Source: Hoeflea_A sp963921345
GTDB taxonomy: Bacteria > Pseudomonadota > Alphaproteobacteria > Rhizobiales > Rhizobiaceae
Direction: 5' to 3'
DNA length: 64,000 nt
Assembly: GCA_963921345.3 (NCBI GenBank)
Contig: CAWUFE020000007.1
Span: 2,852,001-2,916,000 of the forward strand
Part shown: in pieces, positions 45,982 through 54,558 of the stretch
Position numbering within the stretch: position 1 is the first letter of the stretch
Layout: the number at the start of each line of letters is the position of its first letter
Program-made: the position numbers and the translations under genes
The notes under the pieces: model-generated
Database searches by the model: none
What the model saw: only the letters and a program-made list of their open reading frames with translations
What the model was told of the DNA's origin: nothing

Positions 45982-46001
45982 TCAAGCGGCACCCGAGGTC
46001 T

Positions 46002-46043
46002 GGACTGGGGTCCAATAAATTCGGACTGGCATCCAATGAACTC
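46002..46043. repeat. Two tandem 21-base direct repeats
   Basis: GGACTGGGGTCCAATAAATT C (46002-46022) is followed at once by GGACTGGCATCCAATGAACT C (46023-46043); 17 of 21 positions match. A 21-base period puts both on the same DNA face, as in AraC-family binding sites. They lie 20 bases after the AraC stop and about 280 bases before the LuxR-type gene. Confidence 0.55.
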
Positions 46044-46320
46044 GGTGGCAGCGACGCCTATGTTTCATTGCATCAGCAGTTAACTGGGGCCAGATTGCTG
46101 ATGGCGATGAGGCCGAGCAATTTGCGTCCCCCGTGGACACATACCGCGGGTCAGAGATGCGCGCGGCTATCTCCGTCGAGACGGCAAGCTGAAGGAGCCA
46201 CCGGCTGGCGGCTGCCGGACCATCGTACAATTTCCGAAAGTGGTGTGTCCCTGGGACCCGGTCGTCACGGCCGGTCAGTCGATTGCAGCGGCGCCGTCAG
46301 GTGGCGTCAAGACAGCTGGG
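46044..46320. other. Intergenic stretch before the LuxR-type gene
   Basis: About 280 bases with no recognised gene. The downstream frame is open from 46240 but has no family match before ATG 46321. I see no promoter that I would defend. Confidence 0.3.
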
Positions 46321-46947
46321 ATGGCAATGATGACGGCAAACGAGGCCGACCTGCAGAAAGGTTCTTTGAATGACGGCGCGCCCGCGCTGCTGAAACAAAT
46401 GACAGCGATCGCGCGCCTGCCGACAAAACCGATCAACCTGAAGAGCCTGCTGCTGTTTCAACTGACCTGCGGCACCATACTGACAATCAAGGTGCTGGCG
46501 GGCGGAGCGCAGATTCCGGGCTTACCGATCTGGTCGATCAAACTTCCGCTGATCGCGGCGCTGGCGGCCGGGTTCGCCCTCATTGTGCTCGAGCTTCGGC
46601 GAATGGTGGTCCGTAACCGGCGGGTAGCCAGACAATTGCTGGCCACCTCCGGAGCATTCGCCGAGTTCGTGGATGACCATTTTACCCAGTGGAAGCTGAC
46701 ACCGTGCGAGCGGGAAGTGGCGCTTTTGGCCATAAAGGGGCTGTCGATCGGCGATATCGCCCGATTGCGCCAGCGGTGCGAGGGAACGGTCAAATCCCAG
46801 TGCAATGCCATTTTTCGCAAATCCGGGGCGCGCGACCGCGCCGAATTCATCGGTCTTTTCATAGAGGTGTTGATGCTCGACCATCCTGCGAGCACAGGTA
46901 CGGACAGCCGGGGTCGGACCGTCGTGGTTCAGTCGGATACAAGATGA
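46321..46947 (+). CDS. Membrane-anchored protein with LuxR-type helix-turn-helix
   Basis: A 208-residue protein. Two membrane helices (about residues 40-60 and 68-88) are followed by a cytosolic LuxR/GerE helix-turn-helix (LTPCEREVALLAIKGLSIGD, IARLRQRCEGTVKSQCNAIF). LuxR-type DNA-binding domains tied to the membrane by a two-helix anchor are seen in alphaproteobacteria, but targets are unknown. The gene ends 4 bases from the tRNA-His 3' end and is convergent with it. Confidence 0.75.
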   Translation: MAMMTANEADLQKGSLNDGAPALLKQMTAIARLPTKPINLKSLLLFQLTCGTILTIKVLAGGAQIPGLPIWSIKLPLIAALAAGFALIVLELRRMVVRNRRVARQLLATSGAFAEFVDDHFTQWKLTPCEREVALLAIKGLSIGDIARLRQRCEGTVKSQCNAIFRKSGARDRAEFIGLFIEVLMLDHPASTGTDSRGRTVVVQSDTR

Positions 46948-46951
46948 TGAA

Positions 46952-47028
46952 TGGTACGGTTGGGTGGGTTCGAACCACCGACCTCTGGATCCACAATCCA
47001 GCGCTCTAACCAGCTGAGCTACAACCGC
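46952..47028 (-). tRNA. tRNA-His (anticodon GTG)
   Basis: A 77-base cloverleaf including encoded CCA (46952-46954). Acceptor GCGGTTG pairs with CAACCGT; the D arm is GCTC...GAGC; the anticodon stem CTGGA/TCCAG holds loop TTGTGGA with GTG; the T arm is GGTGG TTCGAAC CCACC. The discriminator is A73, and the base before position 1 is T, so G-1 is not encoded, the form found in many alphaproteobacteria. Confidence 0.96.
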
Positions 47029-47106
47029 ACGGTCAGCGTCGTTGCTGAAGGCGTGACATACGGCGATGCGGTGGATTTTGCAAGGGGTCAACCTTTGCCA
47101 GACGCA

Positions 47107-47135
47107 AAAAAGCCGAGCACGCAGCCCGGCTTTTT
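47107..47135 (-). terminator. Rho-independent terminator of the phasin gene
   Basis: AAAAAGCCGAGC (47107-47118) pairs with GCCCGGCTTTTT (47124-47135) with one mismatch and a 5-base loop. Read on the minus strand the hairpin ends in a run of T. It begins 24 bases after the phasin stop. The other side also ends in T, so it may work in both directions. Confidence 0.75.
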
Positions 47136-47158
47136 CTGTCCCCGCTTCCGGCTGCCGG

Positions 47159-47614
47159 TCAGGCGACCTTGAAGGTCTTGGCGGCTTTTTCGTAAGCGGC
47201 CTTGCCCGGCTTGGAGACGTCTTCGGCAACCTTGCGAACGGCGTCCTGCAGGTCCTTGGCCTGATCGACAGCGGCTTCGGCCTGGCTGCGAACGAAGGCG
47301 GTCTGCAGTTCGAACAGTTCGGCCACGCTCTTGACGCCGAGAAGGGCTTCGACATGGCTCAGAGAGCTGTCGGCATTGGTGCGGATGGTATCGATGGCCT
47401 TGAGGCTGAGTTCGACGCTGCCGGCCTGGGCGCTCTCGAACGTCTGTTCGACGGTCTTGGTGGCGTCTTCGGCGGCGACCTTCAGCTTGTCATAGGCGTC
47501 CTTGGACTGGACGAGGCCCTTTTCCGCGAAGTCGCGGTAGGATTCGGTCAGCTTTGCCGGATCGAAAGCGGCAAATGCGAATGCGTCGGGGGTAGCGGTC
47601 TTTTTGGTAGCCAT
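47159..47614 (-). CDS. Phasin family protein
   Basis: A 151-residue helical protein of the phasin_2 type that coats polyhydroxyalkanoate granules. The core FDPAKLTESYRDFAEKGLVQ, QTFESAQAGSVELSLKAID and ALLGVKSVAELFELQTAFVR is diagnostic, and the tail KPGKAAYEKAAKTFKVA is Lys/Ala-rich. ATG 47614 follows AAGGAG. PhaR-type sites lie about 80-115 bases upstream. An acetoacetate-CoA ligase 7 kb away suggests active PHB turnover. Confidence 0.92.
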   Translation of the reverse strand: MATKKTATPDAFAFAAFDPAKLTESYRDFAEKGLVQSKDAYDKLKVAAEDATKTVEQTFESAQAGSVELSLKAIDTIRTNADSSLSHVEALLGVKSVAELFELQTAFVRSQAEAAVDQAKDLQDAVRKVAEDVSKPGKAAYEKAAKTFKVA

Positions 47615-47694
47615 AATAGCGCTCCTTTCGTGCGGGCCCTCTTGGAGGCACCCTGTGCTGGTGAATGACTTCGCAGCGCATATAGTACGGTCTT

Positions 47695-47727
47695 TTGTGC
47701 ATTGCAACATTTTTTTGCATCGCACAA
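47695..47727. promoter_or_regulatory. PhaR-type operator upstream of the phasin gene
   Basis: TTGTGCATTGCAA (47695-47707) and TTGCATCGCACAA (47715-47727) form an inverted repeat with 11 of 13 pairs. Each arm contains TGC-N3-GCA, the core of binding sites reported for the PHB regulator PhaR of rhizobia. The site lies 81-113 bases before the phasin ATG. Confidence 0.65.
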
Positions 47728-47802
47728 TTCACGTTAACCCTCTTGGCAGGAAAAGACGGGCATAACCGGCCCCCTTCTGGACCGTGACACCGTTGCGACT
47801 TA

Positions 47803-47817
47803 TTAACGAAATCTTAA
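47803..47817. promoter_or_regulatory. CtrA-type box upstream of the histidine kinase gene
   Basis: TTAACGAAATCTTAA is an exact TTAA-N7-TTAA match to the CtrA consensus, 140 bases before the kinase ATG. A half site TTAACC also occurs near 47735. The rest of the 342-base gap between phasin and kinase holds the PhaR-type site and no gene. Confidence 0.6.
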
Positions 47818-47956
47818 TAATAACAGCCGGGTTTCGGGCGGATCGTTCGGTCCCCCGGAGCCCGGACAAAAGAGCGAATGCAGTCAGTTTTCGCTTGCGA
47901 CGGGATCGGGACCTGCGCGCTTGGGTAGCCCGTCATGGAGAGACTCGGGACAAGCC

Positions 47957-50900
47957 ATGCCGACGGGGCAATACCCATTTATCGACATCGCCGTTCATGA
48001 CGAGGTTCGCGACCGGTTTGCGGCCGGCGACGCCGTCGTCGTGATGTCGCAGTCGCTGCGCGACGTCCTGTGGGTCAACGGCCCCGGCGCCCGTCTGTTC
48101 GGCCACGAGGGCATTTACGAGTTCATGGATGCCGGCCTCGACCGGGCCACGGCCTCGTTCCGCCAGATCGAGGCGGCCGCCCGCAGCCTGCTCGACATCG
48201 CCGAGCGGCCGCGTCAGGGTTTCGTCATGCGCACCGGCTCCGGGTTTCGCCGTCCGGTGGTGCCCGCAACGATGCAGCGCATCCGGCTTTCCGACGGCAA
48301 TCACGCGCTGCTTCTGACCGCGGGACTGGCGGCACCCGCCACCACTGCGGAAGACCAGGCTGCCAACATCATCGACGGCTTTGCGGAAATGGACACCCAT
48401 GCCGCGGTGCTCGACGCCGAAGGCAACATCCTGCGGGCAACGCCGTCCTTCGCGCGGCTCAGCGTCGACGCAGCGGTGCGGGCGCAGATCGTACGCGACG
48501 TGGCGGCCGAGGATGACCGGCTCGTCAAGCATCCGGTGCGCACCTCGCTCGGCTATCTGCCGGCAGCGATCGCCCGCATCACCGACGACCTGCACCTGCT
48601 GATCGCTGTCGAGATGTCGATCGGCAATCTCGATCCGGCACCGCAGGGAACCGATGCCCGCCAGGATCCGCCATCGGAGACCGGCCCGGCGGTGACGCCC
48701 GGCAAGGTCCCGGCTCCAGCCCCGTCGGTGCTCAATCTTGCGCAAACGCCAGACAGCCAGGGAGCCGTTAAAGACGCGGACCCGGAAGCGCCTGCGCAAC
48801 CGGATGACGCGGAACCCGCTCAGGCGGAGGCAACAGCCGCCGACCGCGATCCCGGCGCGGCGGCACCGCAGGACGGGTTTGTGTTCAATCCGCGCAAACG
48901 GCCGGTGCGCTTCGTCTGGAAGATCGACGACCGCGGCGTGTTCAGCGAAATTTCGAAGGAATTTGCCGAGACCGTCGGCCCCAATGCGGCAGACATCGAG
49001 GGCCGCAAATTCACCGACGTCGCCCAGGTGTTCAATATCGATCCCGATCACACCATCACCGACCTGCTGCGCAAGCGCGATACCTGGTCGGGCAAGACTG
49101 TCTTCTGGCCGGTCCAGGGAACGGATCTGCGGGTGCCGGTCGATCTTGCCGCGCTGCCGACCTATTCGAGGGACCGCGAATTCGACGGGTTTCGCGGCTT
49201 CGGCATCGTGCGGTCCAGCGACGCGGAGGGCGATCCGGAGCGCATTGGCCTTGTGCTGGTCGACAATCCGTCGGAGCCGGGGCCGTTCGACCGGGTCGCA
49301 GTTGAGTCGACCGCCGAGGACGCCGAGGACGCCGGGGACGATGAGGCCCAGGACCTGCCGCCGACGGCCGACGACGCTTCCGCCACTGCCGAGCCGGAAC
49401 CGGTGGAGGACGATCCGCGGGACGCCGGCGAGAAACCCGCGCTCGATATCAGTCAGTCACCCGGCCGGCGTCAATCCGACAAGGTCATTCGCCTGGAGGA
49501 ACGGCGCAGCCGGCCGCGCGAAGGCCTGACCTCGGCCGAAAAACTGGCCTTCAGCGAGATTGCCAAGCGCCTCGGCCAGGACGAGGGCGACGAGGAAACC
49601 GAGCCGCCCGCTCCGTTCGGCAAACGCACCGCGCCGCCGACCGACCAGGCGGGCGAGCCGCCTCTCGACGAGGCGTCCCCGACCGATGACACCGCCTCCG
49701 ACGAAACGCCGGTTCGGAACGAAAAAGCCGACGATGATGGACAAGTGGATATCGAGCCCCCGGTGTTCGCTGTCGATGGAGATGCGGACGCAGCGGTCGG
49801 CACGTCGGGGAACGACGCACCGCCGGCCGAGGACGTCGATGCGGCTTCCGAAACGCCGAAACGCGCCCAGGCGCTGACGCCGGAAATCCTCGAAATGCTG
49901 CCGACCCCGATCGTGGTGCATGACGGGTCGAGCATTTTCTACATCAACGAGGAGTTTCGCCTACTGACCGGCTATCTGTCGACCAGCCAGTTGAATGAAG
50001 CCGGCGGGCTCAACGTCCTGTTCGGCGGCCGCGAGGCTGCCAATGACGGCGGTCCGTCGGTCAACGGCTCGGGCCGCCTGACGCTGCATCTGGCCAATGC
50101 CAGGACGGTCTCGGTGCGGGCGCGCCTGCGGTCCATCGACTGGCGGGACGGGCGGGCGCTGATGCTGGCGCTGTCAGATGTTTCAGCGGATGGCGAGCAG
50201 GGCCAAGACGATGCTGCGGATGACGATCGCAACGCTCTGCAGGTCGAGGTCGACGAACTGCGCTCGATCCTGGAAACGGCAACAGACGGCGTCGTATTGA
50301 TCGGCGAGGACGGCATTATTCGCTCGATGAACCGTTCAGCTGCAGCACTCTTCGACTATGACGACACCGACACGCGCGGCCGGCCCTTCGCCATGCTGTT
50401 TGCGCATGAAAGCCAGCGGGCCGTGCAGGACTATCTCGCCGGCCTCACCGGTGCCGGCGTCGCCAGCGTGCTCAATGACGGGCGCGAGGTCATCGGCCGC
50501 GAAGCGTCCGGCGGCTTCCTGCCGCTGTTCATGACCATCGGGCACCTGTCCGGCTCCAAGGGCTATTGCGCGGTGATGCGCGACATTACCCAGTGGAAAC
50601 GCGCCGAGGAGGAATTGCGGGCGGCCAAGCGCGAGGCGGAGAACGCCAGTTCGCTGAAGAGCGAGTTCCTGGCCCGCGTCAGCCATGAGATCCGCACCCC
50701 GCTCAACGCCATCATCGGTTTTTCCGAACTGATGGCCGAGGAGCGCTTCGGGCCGATCGGCAGCCCGCGCTATGTCGAATACGCCCACGATATCGGCCGC
50801 TCCGGCAAACATGTGCTAGATATCGTCAACGACCTGCTCGACATCTCCAAGATCGAGGCCGGCGAACAGGAGCTCGACTTCCAGGCCGTATCGCTCAATC

Positions 50901-51355
50901 GGGCGCTGCTCGACGCCGTCTCCATCCTGCAGCCGCAGGCCAACAGCCAGCGGGTGATCGTGCGCACCAGCCTGTCGTCTTCGGTGCCCGACGTTGTCGC
51001 CGACCTGCGCTCGGTCAAGCAGATCGCCATCAACCTGCTCTCCAACGCCATCCGCTTCACACCGGCTGGCGGCCAGGTGGTCGTCTCGACGTCCTACGAA
51101 TCCAACGGCAATGTCAGCCTGCGCATCCGCGACACCGGCGTCGGCATGACCCGCGACCAGTTGGAGGAGGCGATGAAGCCGTTCAAGCAGGTGGCCGGCT
51201 TCGCCCGCGAGCGCGGCGACGGCACCGGGCTCGGCCTGCCGCTGGCCAAGGCGATGGCCGAGGCCAACCGCGCCCAGTTCGCCATGAACTCGCAGCCCGG
51301 CCGCGGCACGCTGGTGGAAATCATCTTCCCGTCGCAGCGGGTGCTGGCGGAATAG
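47957..51355 (+). CDS. Large PAS-domain sensor histidine kinase, PleC/DivJ/PdhS type
   Basis: An 1132-residue cytosolic kinase. The N-terminal region has degenerate PAS-like folds (YPFIDIAVHDEVRDRFA, VLDAEGNILRATPSF), then a long acidic low-complexity linker (about 240-310 and 440-620), two further PAS domains (about 630-750 and 760-880) and the kinase core: phospho-acceptor His910 in SHEIRTPLN, N box NLLSNAIRF, DTGVGM and GTGLGLPLAK. The H-box surroundings resemble kinases that control the DivK cell-fate regulator. A CtrA box lies upstream. Assignment to PdhS itself is inference. Confidence 0.88.
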   Translation: MPTGQYPFIDIAVHDEVRDRFAAGDAVVVMSQSLRDVLWVNGPGARLFGHEGIYEFMDAGLDRATASFRQIEAAARSLLDIAERPRQGFVMRTGSGFRRPVVPATMQRIRLSDGNHALLLTAGLAAPATTAEDQAANIIDGFAEMDTHAAVLDAEGNILRATPSFARLSVDAAVRAQIVRDVAAEDDRLVKHPVRTSLGYLPAAIARITDDLHLLIAVEMSIGNLDPAPQGTDARQDPPSETGPAVTPGKVPAPAPSVLNLAQTPDSQGAVKDADPEAPAQPDDAEPAQAEATAADRDPGAAAPQDGFVFNPRKRPVRFVWKIDDRGVFSEISKEFAETVGPNAADIEGRKFTDVAQVFNIDPDHTITDLLRKRDTWSGKTVFWPVQGTDLRVPVDLAALPTYSRDREFDGFRGFGIVRSSDAEGDPERIGLVLVDNPSEPGPFDRVAVESTAEDAEDAGDDEAQDLPPTADDASATAEPEPVEDDPRDAGEKPALDISQSPGRRQSDKVIRLEERRSRPREGLTSAEKLAFSEIAKRLGQDEGDEETEPPAPFGKRTAPPTDQAGEPPLDEASPTDDTASDETPVRNEKADDDGQVDIEPPVFAVDGDADAAVGTSGNDAPPAEDVDAASETPKRAQALTPEILEMLPTPIVVHDGSSIFYINEEFRLLTGYLSTSQLNEAGGLNVLFGGREAANDGGPSVNGSGRLTLHLANARTVSVRARLRSIDWRDGRALMLALSDVSADGEQGQDDAADDDRNALQVEVDELRSILETATDGVVLIGEDGIIRSMNRSAAALFDYDDTDTRGRPFAMLFAHESQRAVQDYLAGLTGAGVASVLNDGREVIGREASGGFLPLFMTIGHLSGSKGYCAVMRDITQWKRAEEELRAAKREAENASSLKSEFLARVSHEIRTPLNAIIGFSELMAEERFGPIGSPRYVEYAHDIGRSGKHVLDIVNDLLDISKIEAGEQELDFQAVSLNRALLDAVSILQPQANSQRVIVRTSLSSSVPDVVADLRSVKQIAINLLSNAIRFTPAGGQVVVSTSYESNGNVSLRIRDTGVGMTRDQLEEAMKPFKQVAGFARERGDGTGLGLPLAKAMAEANRAQFAMNSQPGRGTLVEIIFPSQRVLAE

Positions 51356-51434
51356 GCACGCCGGTCCCACCGCGACCGGTGGCCGGGAACCGGACCCGCA
51401 ACAAGCGCACGGGCTTCAGCAACGGGAAAGAGTG

Positions 51435-51767
51435 TCAGGTCAGGTCGGACACTGATGCCGTCGGCGCGTTGTTCTTCACCGAAGCAATGCCCTTGTCGCG
51501 CGACGAGGAGCTTTCATAGGTCTCGCTGGTTCCGATGACCTGGCCGTTCGTGGCCTTGAGATTGAACATATGCTTGCCGTTCTTCGTTTCCGAACGGTCG
51601 AAGCGAGCATCGTCGGCAGAATTCTTGCGGACGGATTCGATGCCGTTTTCAGCGCTCTTGCGTTGCTTGTAGCCTTCGCTCGCCAGGATGGTCTGGCCGT
51701 TCCCCGCCTTGAGGCGGAATCGGAACTCGCCGGCCTTGTCCTTGTAGAGTTCAAACTTGCCTGCCAT
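51435..51767 (-). CDS. YegP family (DUF1508) protein, two repeats
   Basis: A 110-residue protein made of two DUF1508 repeats: FELYKDKAGEFRFRLKAGNG with ILASEGY, and MFNLKATNGQVIGTSETYES. Function unknown; the small beta-rich unit is found across many bacteria. GGGAGA precedes the ATG. It stands alone, convergent with the histidine kinase gene. Confidence 0.9.
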   Translation of the reverse strand: MAGKFELYKDKAGEFRFRLKAGNGQTILASEGYKQRKSAENGIESVRKNSADDARFDRSETKNGKHMFNLKATNGQVIGTSETYESSSSRDKGIASVKNNAPTASVSDLT

Positions 51768-51965
51768 GGTCCCACATCTCCCTTTTGAATTACCTCACCG
51801 CGGAAACGTAACCGAGCGATGGTGCGTTCGCAATTGCAACGTCGGCTTAGTTCACATCTCGATACTTACTTTCTGCCCGCCTTTTTCGACCGTATCTAGA
51901 CTGCCAGGTCCATCTTCAACTTCTGGTCACACAGAATAGAGATCGACCTGACAATCGAACGACGA

Positions 51966-52442
51966 TCACTCGGCCAGACCCAGAACGAACCTGGGAGGGT
52001 AGGAATTCTGACGCTGGAACCCACAGGCCCGATAAAATGCCTGCGCTTCCAGATTTTCCGGGTCCGTCCCGACCTTCATGAAACGGCAATCCAGTTCGCG
52101 ACCCTTCAGTTTGCAACCCTCGACCAGGGCAGCGCCGAATCCGCTTCCCCGGAACGCCGGCTCAACGAACAAATGATGCAAGTCGACTCCGCGCTCCCCT
52201 GACTGAAGCTGCATCAAGCCGTAGAGGGCCGCGTAACCGACCAGCCGGCCCCGGGATTCTGCCACGAGCAGAAAGATCCAGGGCCGCTCGCCGAATGCGT
52301 GGCGAACCAGATCGTTCGATTTCAGACTGGCTTTATCCTGGTGGTGATCGGCAAGCTGACCCACCATCTGAACGATGCGCTCGGCTTCGGATTCGCGGGC
52401 ATCGCGAACGATGCCGTTTTTGGTTTGAAGCGGTAAAGACAT
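51966..52442 (-). CDS. GNAT family N-acetyltransferase
   Basis: A 158-residue acetyltransferase. VDLHHLFVEPAFRGSGFGAAL is the acetyl-CoA loop, and QAFYRACGFQRQ the usual closing strand. The pattern resembles the diamine/spermidine-like or aminoglycoside-like small GNATs, but the substrate is unknown. Confidence 0.88.
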   Translation of the reverse strand: MSLPLQTKNGIVRDARESEAERIVQMVGQLADHHQDKASLKSNDLVRHAFGERPWIFLLVAESRGRLVGYAALYGLMQLQSGERGVDLHHLFVEPAFRGSGFGAALVEGCKLKGRELDCRFMKVGTDPENLEAQAFYRACGFQRQNSYPPRFVLGLAE

Positions 52443-52807
52443 TCATTTGGCTCCGTTGCGCCGCAGGAGCCAAACCGATGTGCCACCATGCGGCGGCATC
52501 ATGTTGACGTGCATGACCCGCGCTCAGACGAGGCGGCCCCAATAGTTCACTGCGGGTGCGGCGATCTTGCACATGTCGACAACTCGTAGGTTCGTTTCGC
52601 GATAACGTCAATGATTTCACGGCGAGACGGCTCTCCTCAGTCTCGACCGCCTACACTTTAGAACTGTTCCAAATTATTGATTTTTCAGTTTTTCTTGACC
52701 TTACGGCGCTTATCTGCTTTTCCGGGTGACGGCTTAGACTGCGCCTGAATTGTGTTTCTCCCCGGACCGTTCGGCAGAACCGGCCAGCAGCCCCCGGGAA
52801 GCGCCTG
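52443..52807. other. Intergenic region upstream of the iron-type permease
   Basis: About 365 bases without a gene. The region from 52650 to 52700 is AT-rich and holds the ICE-like box listed separately. I see no clear -35/-10 pair. Confidence 0.4.
52657..52673. promoter_or_regulatory. Iron control element (ICE)-like box for Irr
   Basis: TTTAGAACTGTTCCAAA matches the Irr-binding ICE pattern TTTAGAA-N3-TTCTAAA at 13 of 14 fixed positions (one T to C change). It lies 135 bases before an iron(III)-type ABC permease gene, which is a sensible Irr target. Confidence 0.6.
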
Positions 52808-54511
52808 ATGAAGACCCTGCCCCTGACAGCCTATCGAATGCGAACGCAGCCTGGCGGCAGTCGTTTGCTGACCGGCTTTGCGGTTTTCGTCGCCGGCTTT
52901 GTGCTGATGCCGGTCGCCGCGCTGGTCTATCTGGCGTTCTCGGGCGACGCGAGCGAATGGCCGCACCTGATCCGTTATGTGATCCCTGGCGCGGTGCTGA
53001 CCACCTTCCTGTTGCTTGCCGGCGTGGCGCTGGTCGCCGGCTCGATGGGCGTGCTCTCGGCCTGGCTGGTGGTGTCCTGCGAATTTCCGATGCGCAGGGT
53101 GTTTTCCTGGGCGCTGGTCCTGCCTTTCGCGGTGCCGACCTATCTGGCGGCCTATGCCTATGGCGAGTTTCTCGACTTCACCGGGCCCGTCCAGTCGACC
53201 ATCCGAGACTTGTTCGGCTTCCAGTCGGGCCGCGACTACTGGTTTCCCGAAGTGCGCAGCCTGCCGGGCGCCATTCTGGTGCTGTCCTTCGTTCTCTACC
53301 CTTACGTATACCTGACGACGCGGGCGGTGTTCCTGATGCAGGGCAAATCGGCCCAGGACGTGGCCCGGACGCTTGGCGCGGGACCGCTGGCCGTGTTCAC
53401 TCGCGTGCAGCTGCCGATGGCCCGACCGGCGCTTGTCATCGGCGTCACACTGGCGCTGATGGAAACGCTCAACGATATCGGCGCGGTCGAGTATCTCGGC
53501 ATCAATACGCTGACCTTCGCGATCTATGACACCTGGCTCAACCGCAGCAATCTCGCCGGCGCCGCGCAAATGGCCTGTGCCATGCTGTTCCTGGCGCTCT
53601 GCGCCGTCATGGCGGAACGCTGGGCAAGGCGGCGCCAGCGCTTCGGCGCGAGCCGCACGACCGGCGCCGTGCATGACGCGGCGCCGCTGCCGCTGTTCGG
53701 CCTGCGGCGATGGCTGGCGTGGCTGTTGTGCCTGCTGCCCATCCTGCTCGGCTTCGGAATCCCGGCTTTCGTGCTCGGACGCTATGCGGTCAAGCGGCTC
53801 GACCAACTGCTCGGCGAACGCATCTACTACGCGCTGTTCGACAGCCTCGTCGTGTCCAGCGCCACCGCCATCTGCACTGTGGCGCTGGCCTTCGTGCTCG
53901 CCTATGCCGCGCGGGTGTCGCGCAGCCCGCTGATCGCGCTGACCGGACGCATCGCCTCCTTCGGCTATGCCATACCGGGAACCGTCTTGGCGATCGGGGT
54001 TCTGGTGCCCCTCGCCGCGCTCGACAACCGCATCAACGTTTTGACCGAGGGCCTGTTCGGCGTTTCGGTCGGGCTGCTGCTGACCGGCTCGGGCCTGGCC
54101 ATCGTCTATGCGTGCAGCATCCGTTTCCTCACCATGGCCGAGGGGTCGGTCGATTCCGGTTTTCAGAAACTGTCGCCGCATCTCGACATGGCGGCTCGGA
54201 CGCTCGGACGCAACGCCAGCCAGACCTTTCGCTCGGTGCTGCTGCCGATGATGCGCCCGGCGGTCATCACCGCGGCGCTGCTGGTCTTCGTCGACACGAT
54301 GAAGGAGCTGTCAGCGACGTTGTTGCTGCGGCCGTTCAATTTCAACACGCTGGCGACGCTGGTCTACGAGGACGCCTCGCGGGCTCGGGTCGAGGACGCT
54401 TCGGTCGCCGCGTTGATCATCGTCGCCGTCGGCATCTTCCCGGTCATCCTGGTGTCGCGCAGCCTGGTGGCGAACGGCAACCGCACCCGCGTCCTTTACG
54501 GCGGAGCCTGA
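52808..54511 (+). CDS. Iron(III)-type ABC transporter permease, FbpB-like, two fused halves
   Basis: A 567-residue permease with about 12 helices in two homologous halves. Each half has an ATPase-docking loop: DVARTLGAGPLAVFTRVQLP and MAARTLGRNASQTFRSVLLP. PSFVVLSY-like helices around FAVPTYLAAYAYGEFLD fit the FbpB/ThiP group. Binding-protein and ATPase genes are not adjacent, so it is an orphan here. The ICE-like box upstream supports an iron role. Confidence 0.88.
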   Translation: MKTLPLTAYRMRTQPGGSRLLTGFAVFVAGFVLMPVAALVYLAFSGDASEWPHLIRYVIPGAVLTTFLLLAGVALVAGSMGVLSAWLVVSCEFPMRRVFSWALVLPFAVPTYLAAYAYGEFLDFTGPVQSTIRDLFGFQSGRDYWFPEVRSLPGAILVLSFVLYPYVYLTTRAVFLMQGKSAQDVARTLGAGPLAVFTRVQLPMARPALVIGVTLALMETLNDIGAVEYLGINTLTFAIYDTWLNRSNLAGAAQMACAMLFLALCAVMAERWARRRQRFGASRTTGAVHDAAPLPLFGLRRWLAWLLCLLPILLGFGIPAFVLGRYAVKRLDQLLGERIYYALFDSLVVSSATAICTVALAFVLAYAARVSRSPLIALTGRIASFGYAIPGTVLAIGVLVPLAALDNRINVLTEGLFGVSVGLLLTGSGLAIVYACSIRFLTMAEGSVDSGFQKLSPHLDMAARTLGRNASQTFRSVLLPMMRPAVITAALLVFVDTMKELSATLLLRPFNFNTLATLVYEDASRARVEDASVAALIIVAVGIFPVILVSRSLVANGNRTRVLYGGA

Positions 54512-54520
54512 GCGTCCCCA

Positions 54521-54540
54521 CCCCCCCCCCCCAAAAAAAA
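54521..54540. repeat. Homopolymer tract, 12 C followed by 8 A
   Basis: Bases 54521-54532 are C and 54533-54540 are A, beginning 9 bases after the permease stop. Such a run is prone to slippage or to sequencing error. The A run is also the T-run of the minus-strand terminator next to it. Confidence 0.9.
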
Positions 54541-54558
54541 GGTGCGCCGAAGCGCACC
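54533..54558 (-). terminator. Hairpin terminator on the minus strand
   Basis: GGTGCGC (54541-54547) pairs with GCGCACC (54552-54558) around a 4-base loop that reads TTCG on the minus strand, followed there by eight T. It would end transcripts coming from the acetoacetate-CoA ligase gene, 230 bases away, and may also slow plus-strand readthrough. Confidence 0.65.

Noticed and set aside
47933..49051. Minus-strand frame opposite the histidine kinase N-terminus
   Set aside because: No recognisable domain; the kinase frame has PAS and linker sequence here.
48700..49900. Acidic Glu/Asp/Pro-rich part of the kinase as a possible separate gene or frameshift
   Set aside because: The frame is continuous from the N-terminal PAS-like part to the kinase core; low-complexity linkers are common in this kinase type.
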